Assembly (NCBI GenBank): GCA_900321595.1 | Contig: ONWP01000214.1 | Location: 1-7,505 of the forward strand | From: an uncultured Eubacteriales bacterium | Lineage (GTDB): Bacteria; Bacillota; Clostridia; Oscillospirales; Acutalibacteraceae | Direction of reading: 5' to 3' | DNA: 7,505 bases | Shown here: piece by piece, positions 1-4,237 of the stretch | Layout of the letters: each line of letters starts with the position of its first letter | Position numbering within the stretch: position 1 is the stretch's first letter | Notes under the pieces: model-generated | The model's database searches: none | Seen by the model: only the letters and a program-made list of their open reading frames with translations | Told to the model about the DNA's origin: nothing | Made by a program: the position numbers and the translations under genes

Positions 1-722
1 CAGACCGTCTGCTGGTTGGCCTCAAAATTGCGCAGAAAGCCGACGATCCCCAGCATGGACTCGCAGGAGTCATAAAAAATCTCTTTGACGAATACCGTGC
101 TTTTCTCCCGGTCGACGGAAAAGGTGGCAAAGGACCGGTTTTTCCAGATGTAGGTGTAGCTTTGCGAAAGGTACGGTCTGTCTGAAAACGCGTCCGCCGT
201 CTCTCTGACAAAACAGAGATTGTAGTTTTGTGCGCAGCGGTTGTAGACCGCCAAAAGCGCCTTTGTATTTGCGCCTTCATACAGAACCGCGTCCTGATTG
301 CGCGGAATACGGGAAAGCCCGGAAAACGGAATCTTTGCGCAGAGGGAACAGCCTGCGCGTTCATAGCCCAATCTGCGGTAATAGGGCTCGGAAAACGGAT
401 AAAGGATGCTGATATCATACCTGTTTTCACGGAACAGGTGCTGAAACAGCGCTGTTACGGCGCCTTTCCCGCGGTGCTCCGGCTTTGCCGCCACGCCGCC
501 GATGGCCGCGCAGGTCAACAGGCCGCCGTCATAAAAGCACTTTCTTTCCTGCAGTTCAAAATCCGCCAGCAGCGTCTGATCGTCGTCGTCAAACGCGCCC
601 AAAACCTTGGGACAGGGCAGGACGGAAGCCGGATCGTCGACTTCGCAGGCGTACACAAAAGCCTGCGCGGTCACTTTGTTGTGCTCCGCAACATCGTCCT
701 GCGTTAAAAACCGGATCTTCAT
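1..722 (-). CDS. Eis-like GNAT N-acetyltransferase (C-terminal part outside the window)
   Basis: The minus strand is open for 240 codons from the ATG at 722-720 to the left edge, so the C-terminus is missing. The start is supported by a GGAGGG ribosome binding site (complement of 729-734) six bases upstream. The protein resembles the Eis / 'enhanced intracellular survival' branch of GNAT acetyltransferases, which move an acetyl group from acetyl-CoA to amines. Residues 74-89 read IGGVAAKPEHRGKGAV, containing the R-G-K-G pyrophosphate-binding turn (R84-G87). Residues 107-121 (LYPFSEPYYRRLGYE) match the 'YPF...YRR.GYE' block typical of Eis-like proteins. Family members are usually about 390-410 residues, with a second GNAT-like fold and an SCP2-like C-terminal domain, so about 60% is visible. 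Substrate unknown; the aminoglycoside acetylation reported for mycobacterial Eis should not be assumed. The GNAT assignment is firm; the Eis-like subfamily is likely. Confidence 0.88.
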   Translation of the reverse strand, partial: MKIRFLTQDDVAEHNKVTAQAFVYACEVDDPASVLPCPKVLGAFDDDDQTLLADFELQERKCFYDGGLLTCAAIGGVAAKPEHRGKGAVTALFQHLFRENRYDISILYPFSEPYYRRLGYERAGCSLCAKIPFSGLSRIPRNQDAVLYEGANTKALLAVYNRCAQNYNLCFVRETADAFSDRPYLSQSYTYIWKNRSFATFSVDREKSTVFVKEIFYDSCESMLGIVGFLRNFEANQQTV

Positions 723-790
723 ACAATGCCCTCCGTGTTGTTTTCTGCTTTCATTCCATCCATGAATGTCGTGTGGTTTGATTCCGTTTT

Positions 791-819
791 ATTTTACATG
801 AACTGCGGATATGAATCAA
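791..819 (-). promoter_or_regulatory. Sigma-A type promoter for the acetyltransferase gene
   Basis: Read on the minus strand, TTGATT (819-814) and TAAAAT (796-791) are separated by exactly 17 bases, giving 4/6 and 5/6 matches to the vegetative consensus. Transcription would start near 784, leaving a leader of about 60 bases before the ATG at 722. No hairpin or operator was recognised in this leader. Confidence 0.65.
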
Positions 820-930
820 CCCCGGTTTTCGGGACGCAAGAAAACTCGCGACAACAATGCGGACATTCAAACGGCTTTAAAAGAATACCGCGCATATTAA
901 ACAGGACCGTGATAAACTGAGTAACATGCA

Positions 931-948
931 TAAGAATCTTGATTCTTA
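931..948. promoter_or_regulatory. Perfect palindrome, candidate operator over the transporter -35 box
   Basis: TAAGAATCTTGATTCTTA is a perfect inverted repeat with 8-bp arms and a 2-bp centre (TT). It covers the first six... bases of the -35 hexamer TTGATT (939-944) of the transporter promoter completely, so a bound dimeric regulator would block RNA polymerase. It is flanked by near-identical direct copies of TAAACTGARTAA at 913-924 and 962-973. The symmetry is seen directly; the operator role and the protein that might bind it are inference. No regulator gene is in the window. Confidence 0.5.
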
Positions 949-967
949 CCACTGAATATGTTAAACT
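939..967 (+). promoter_or_regulatory. Sigma-A type promoter for the GPH transporter gene
   Basis: TTGATT (939-944) and TAAACT (962-967) lie 17 bases apart, with about 4/6 matches in each hexamer, and the surroundings are AT-rich compared with the genes. Transcription would start near 974, giving a leader of about 50 bases to the ATG at 1026. The -35 box lies inside the palindrome at 931-948. Confidence 0.55.
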
Positions 968-1025
968 GAATAATGATTTTGGACTGTCTGATGTGTGATG
1001 ATTGAGAAGACGGGAGGAACAGAGG

Positions 1026-2402
1026 ATGAACGAGAATGCGTCGGCTGTCGAAACAGTCGAAGAGGAAAAGGTGAAGCTGTCGAGCAAGCTGTGGCTTTGT
1101 TCGGCGGACTGTCTGTGCGCGGCGCTCAACGGTCTGCTGACCGGCGGCGGGATGACCTATTTCTTCACGAAGTTCTTAGGGCTCGGCGAGGGGCTCGCCA
1201 GCACGGTGTGGATCATCTTCGCCATCTGGAACGCGTTCAACGATCCGCTTTTCGGCTACATCAGCGACCGCACGAAGAGCAAGCTGGGCAGGCGCGTTCC
1301 CTACATCCGCTACGGCTCGTTCTTCTATTCGCTGTTCTTCATTCTGACGTGGGTGAAGTGGCCGCTCGGCGCGTCGCAGGCCGCCCTTTTCATTCAGATG
1401 CTCGCCACGCTGTTCCTGTTCGACACGCTGTATACGGCCATCGCCACGAGTCTTTACGTGATGCCGTATACCATGGCGATCTCGAACAAGGCCCGGGGCA
1501 ATATATTCATCCTTAAGATCTTTTTCACGCTGGTCTCGATGGGGGTGCCGCTGGTGCTGTTCCCGCTGATCAAGCCGGACCCCGGTGAGAGCCCTGTGAA
1601 ATTTCAGCTCATCATGACGATCATCGGCGTCGTGACGTTCCTGGTGATCTTCTTCTCCACGTTCTTCTACAAAGAGAAGGTGACCACCGAGGTCGACGAG
1701 AACCCCGAGAACATCTTCCGCAGCGTCATCGACTGCTTCAAGAACCGTTCCTTCATCATCTTCGAGGTGCTGTCCTTTACGGTCATCTTCATCCAGACCA
1801 TCCTGATGCAGGGCGTCATCTACTACTTCGACGAATTCGGCATGCCGATGGCCGTCGCGTACGGGATCCTGGGCGTCGGGGCGGTCTTCGGCGTCGTTCT
1901 GTGGAGCGTGAAGGTCAAGACCTGGGGCGTGAAGACCTGCACGCTCCTGATGTGCGTCATCTTCGCCGTCGGCGCCGCCGCGATGGCCGTTTTCGGAAAG
2001 AACAGCATCGTCGCCGGGATCGGCTTCTTCACGGCGGGCATGGGCTTCGCCGGGGGCATGTTCCTGATCCCGCTGATGAACGGCGACGTGATCGACTACG
2101 ACGAGACGGTCACCGGCCAGCGGCGCGAGGGCATGTACGCCGGCGTCAACAGCCTGATCACCAAGCCCGCGATCAGCTTCGCGAACTCCGCGTTCCTGAT
2201 GATCGCGAAGGCCTTCGGCTACGATACGACGCTTGCCGCGGGTTTGCAGAGCGAGACGGCGAAGCAGGGCATCCTCGTTGCGTGGATGGCGCTGCCGGCG
2301 GCGTTGCTGGTCATCTGCGCCGTCGCGATGAAGTTTTATCCGCTGTCCGGCGCGAAGTGGGACGAAACAAAGCGGATGCTCGAGGAAAAGCATAAAGCGT
2401 GA
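1026..2402 (+). CDS. GPH-family (MelB-like) sugar:cation symporter, MFS superfamily
   Basis: This 458-residue integral membrane protein belongs to the glycoside-pentoside-hexuronide:cation symporters (MFS_2 / MelB-like), which import sugars or glycosides together with H+ or Na+. The ATG at 1026 was chosen over the in-frame TTG at 1002 because GGGAGG (1012-1017) lies eight bases before it. The signature between helices 2 and 3 is clear: W68-N69 through N72-D73-P74, G77, S80-D81-R82 and G88-R89-R90. A second family block at about 351-369 (M-N-G-D-V-I-D-Y-D-E, then T-G-x-R-R-E-G) matches the cytoplasmic loop before helix 11. Length and the series of hydrophobic segments fit the usual 12 helices. 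The substrate cannot be told from sequence, and no glycosidase or sugar-catabolic gene is adjacent in the window. Codons are strongly biased to ATC, TTC and AAG, more than in neighbouring genes, which may point to good expression. Confidence 0.92.
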   Translation: MNENASAVETVEEEKVKLSSKLWLCSADCLCAALNGLLTGGGMTYFFTKFLGLGEGLASTVWIIFAIWNAFNDPLFGYISDRTKSKLGRRVPYIRYGSFFYSLFFILTWVKWPLGASQAALFIQMLATLFLFDTLYTAIATSLYVMPYTMAISNKARGNIFILKIFFTLVSMGVPLVLFPLIKPDPGESPVKFQLIMTIIGVVTFLVIFFSTFFYKEKVTTEVDENPENIFRSVIDCFKNRSFIIFEVLSFTVIFIQTILMQGVIYYFDEFGMPMAVAYGILGVGAVFGVVLWSVKVKTWGVKTCTLLMCVIFAVGAAAMAVFGKNSIVAGIGFFTAGMGFAGGMFLIPLMNGDVIDYDETVTGQRREGMYAGVNSLITKPAISFANSAFLMIAKAFGYDTTLAAGLQSETAKQGILVAWMALPAALLVICAVAMKFYPLSGAKWDETKRMLEEKHKA

Positions 2403-2480
2403 GCCTCGACGATTCGGACGCGGTTTCGGCACTTTTCTGCGTTTGATATTTCAGACATTATGCCCCCGGAGGTAATTGCT
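2403..2480 (+). other. Short intergenic gap, no clear terminator
   Basis: The 78 bases between the transporter and the first zinc-ribbon gene hold no convincing hairpin with a T-tract. A weak -10-like CATTAT (2456-2461) has only a poor -35 partner (TTTTCT, 2433-2438, 17-base spacer). The downstream gene may be co-transcribed with the transporter or use this weak promoter; the sequence does not decide. Confidence 0.4.
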
Positions 2481-3464
2481 ATGAAAACCTGTCCGTTCTG
2501 CGCTGCGGGAATTCCGGACAGCGCGCAATTCTGCGCAAACTGCGGCAACATGCTGCCGCCGTACGAAATGCCCGTTCAGCCTGTGAACAACAGCCGGAGC
2601 GGGAAGAAGATTCTGCTGATCCTGATCCCGGTGCTGGTCTTTCTTTTGATCGCGGGCGCCGTCGGCGGAGTGCTCGCCTGGCGGTATCTGTCGAATCGGG
2701 GAGACAAAACCGCGGTTTCGGAAAGCGTATCCGTTTCGGAAGCGGAGACGACTGCCGCGGCCGCGACGCGTGCCGAGACGACAACGAAGAGGAACGCGCC
2801 GACAACGAGCGCCGGTTTTTCCCGACAGACGAAAACGGAAGCGCCGACGACGCGCGGTTTCTCGCGTGCTGAAGCGACGACCGCGCCGCCGGCGACGCAG
2901 GCGCAGCCGACCGGTCAGCCGGTTCGCGTCGGCGATTACGATCAGTACGACGTCAACATCTTCCTCTCCAATTTCACGGAGGTCGGTCTGCGGCATGACT
3001 TGAATGCTTTTGCGAAAAACGGCGACTTTGCGGCGTTCGTCATGCGCCATAACTACATCAACGCCCATGATACGATCACGGTCAGCGGCACGACGGCGCG
3101 TCTGTCCGGCGACATCATGCGGAACAATACGGAATACTTTTTCCGGCGGATCGTGCCGGATCAGTCGCGCGGCGGGGTCACTTACGACGCGGACAGCGAC
3201 GTTTATACGGCGGACGTTCGCGACGTCATGGCGGACATCCCTTACGGCGAGTGCAGAAGTCTCGCCGTGGCAAAATCCGTCACGCAGCAGGATATGTATT
3301 CCTTCCGCGTCGTGTACGGTATTTTCGAGTCGGATCAATCCGTGACCGGATTCTATTCGCAGACGTTTGAGCAGGCGGAAGCGAACGCCGCGCTGCGATA
3401 CGTCGGCGACGACGCGGTCGTGCTGACATACGATTCGACAGGGCTGTATGTGGTCGCGCAGTGA
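2481..3464 (+). CDS. Zinc-ribbon, single-TM protein with Thr/Ala-rich stalk and unknown ectodomain
   Basis: The 327-residue protein starts at the ATG at 2481, seven bases after GGAGGT (2468-2473); the in-frame ATG at 2460 has no such site. Residues 4-21 form a zinc-ribbon half-motif (C4-x2-C7, C18-x2-C21). A basic stretch (R39, K42, K43) precedes one hydrophobic helix at about 44-67, followed by R68, so the ribbon is probably cytoplasmic and the rest outside. Residues 74-150 are a low-complexity Thr/Ala/Glu/Pro stalk containing a 15-residue imperfect duplication (A-P-T-T...G-F-S-R at 106-115 and again at 121-129). The ectodomain, 152-327, opens with YDQYDVNIFLSNF; I have the impression of similar openings in other clostridial zinc-ribbon membrane proteins but know no function. 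It has one visible cysteine and no recognisable catalytic motif. Role unknown; envelope sensing or scaffolding would be a guess. Confidence 0.85.
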   Translation: MKTCPFCAAGIPDSAQFCANCGNMLPPYEMPVQPVNNSRSGKKILLILIPVLVFLLIAGAVGGVLAWRYLSNRGDKTAVSESVSVSEAETTAAAATRAETTTKRNAPTTSAGFSRQTKTEAPTTRGFSRAEATTAPPATQAQPTGQPVRVGDYDQYDVNIFLSNFTEVGLRHDLNAFAKNGDFAAFVMRHNYINAHDTITVSGTTARLSGDIMRNNTEYFFRRIVPDQSRGGVTYDADSDVYTADVRDVMADIPYGECRSLAVAKSVTQQDMYSFRVVYGIFESDQSVTGFYSQTFEQAEANAALRYVGDDAVVLTYDSTGLYVVAQ

Positions 3465-3467
3465 TCC

Positions 3468-3497
3468 GCAGGGAGCCGGCGGCGCCGCTCTGTCTGC
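3468..3497 (+). other. GC-rich imperfect hairpin just after the first zinc-ribbon gene
   Basis: Starting three bases after the stop codon, GCAG/CTGC (3468-3471 with 3494-3497), GAGC/GCTC (3473-3476 with 3487-3490) and GGC/GCC (3478-3480 with 3484-3486) can stack into one interrupted stem. There is no T-tract after it, so it is not a standard intrinsic terminator. It may be an RNA 3'-end stabiliser, a Rho-assisted stop, or chance in GC-rich DNA. Confidence 0.35.
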
Positions 3498-3522
3498 CGA
3501 CTGAGGAAACCGCGCGTTTCGG

Positions 3523-3551
3523 TTGACGCGATCGGTTGTTCGATGTAAAAT
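3523..3551 (+). promoter_or_regulatory. Strong sigma-A type promoter for the zinc-ribbon/protease operon
   Basis: TTGACG (3523-3528) and TAAAAT (3546-3551) are separated by exactly 17 bases, each a 5/6 match to consensus. Transcription would begin near 3558, about 29 bases before the ATG at 3587. Just upstream, GAAAC (3506-3510) and GTTTC (3516-3520) form a 5-bp inverted repeat with a 5-base centre that could be a small operator. The promoter splits the second zinc-ribbon gene and protease from the genes before them. Confidence 0.75.
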
Positions 3552-3586
3552 AGATCCGATAAGAATGGAGAACGGAGCGCTTTATA

Positions 3587-4219
3587 ATGTATTGTCCCAA
3601 ATGTAAAGCCGCGGTGCCTGATGACGCGACGATTTGCCCGAATTGCGGCAAGACCGGGCTGAAGCCGCAGAAAGCAGGACGGTCAGGGAAAAAGTTCCGG
3701 ATCATCGCGTCGGCAGTCGGCGTGATCGCGCTGATCGTCGCCATCATATGCGTGTTCGCGATCCGCAGACAGGAGCCGGAAAGAGCTCTGCCGGCAGAAG
3801 TCGTAAACGAAGCCGCAACGACGGCGCACACAGCGTCCGCGCCCGCGCGTGAATTCACCGTTCGGGAGACAACGACCGCGGTCACGACACGTGAGACGAC
3901 GACCGAAACGACAACGCGTGAGACAACGGCCGAGACGACAAAGCGTCCGGTTGCCGTTCCTTCGACGACCGCGATGTCTGCCGCGCGCACGTCGATCCTG
4001 ATGACGACCGCCGTGATGACGACGGTTCCGGAACGGGTTCCGGCGGCGCGCAACGACAGCTCGTATGATTATGTGCTCAATACCAATACGATGAAATTCC
4101 ACCACACATGGTGTGATTCCGTACGTAAGATCAAGGATAAGAATCGGGAGAACTTCTCCGGCTCCCGCGACGAGATCCTCGCGCGCGGCTTCGTGCCGTG
4201 CAAGATCTGCAATCCGTAA
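3587..4219 (+). CDS. Zinc-ribbon, single-TM protein with Thr-rich repeat stalk and C-terminal Cys/His domain
   Basis: This 210-residue protein begins with a zinc ribbon (C3-x2-C6, C17-x2-C20), then a basic patch (R32, K35, K36, R38), one TM helix at about 39-59, and a Thr-rich stalk at about 75-155. The stalk includes a 9-residue unit repeated three times (93-119). The C-terminal 51 residues (from about Y160) are a compact domain starting YVLNTNTMKFHHTWC, with H172/H173, C176 and a terminal P-C205-x2-C208-N-P. Its layout recalls Ada-type metal-binding modules (one Cys, then a distal CxxC) and a short C-terminal module I recall from other clostridial secreted and competence-related proteins; zinc binding is inferred. 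ACGGAG (3572-3577) lies nine bases before the ATG. The protease gene follows after an 18-bp gap, so the two are very probably one operon. Function unknown; the two putative metal sites would sit on opposite sides of the membrane. Confidence 0.87.
   Translation: MYCPKCKAAVPDDATICPNCGKTGLKPQKAGRSGKKFRIIASAVGVIALIVAIICVFAIRRQEPERALPAEVVNEAATTAHTASAPAREFTVRETTTAVTTRETTTETTTRETTAETTKRPVAVPSTTAMSAARTSILMTTAVMTTVPERVPAARNDSSYDYVLNTNTMKFHHTWCDSVRKIKDKNRENFSGSRDEILARGFVPCKICNP
3863..3943 (+). repeat. 27-bp tandem repeat, three copies, encoding the Thr-rich stalk
   Basis: Three consecutive 27-bp units (starts 3863, 3890, 3917) each encode a nine-residue R-E-T-T unit rich in Thr, with R at 93, 102 and 111. 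The copies differ at several bases but all stay in frame. Such coding minisatellites can gain or lose units, which would change the stalk length. Thr density suggests an extended, possibly O-glycosylated spacer; that is inference. Confidence 0.75.
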
Positions 4220-4237
4220 AACCGCAGGAGGTCCGCT

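Noticed and set aside
228..707. A 159-codon plus-strand open frame at the left end
   Set aside because: It is antisense to the acetyltransferase, whose motifs and ribosome binding site are clear; no domain is visible in the plus-strand product.
820..834. CCCG/CGGG hairpin with a GTTTT loop in the divergent region
   Set aside because: A four-base-pair stem with no T-tract on either strand, next to the -35 box of the acetyltransferase promoter and with no gene end to terminate.
726..920. A 64-codon plus-strand open frame in the divergent intergenic region
   Set aside because: No ribosome binding site precedes its ATG, and it lies over the acetyltransferase promoter. The product has no recognisable feature.
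794..1129. A 111-codon minus-strand open frame containing CPHCC
   Set aside because: It begins with TTG inside the transporter gene, has no ribosome binding site and overlaps both divergent promoters. The CPHCC is probably chance.
1176..2432. A 418-codon open frame on the minus strand, antisense to the transporter gene
   Set aside because: It is an Arg/Asp/His-rich translation with no domain or membrane pattern, covering the well-supported transporter. It arises from the high GC third positions of that gene.
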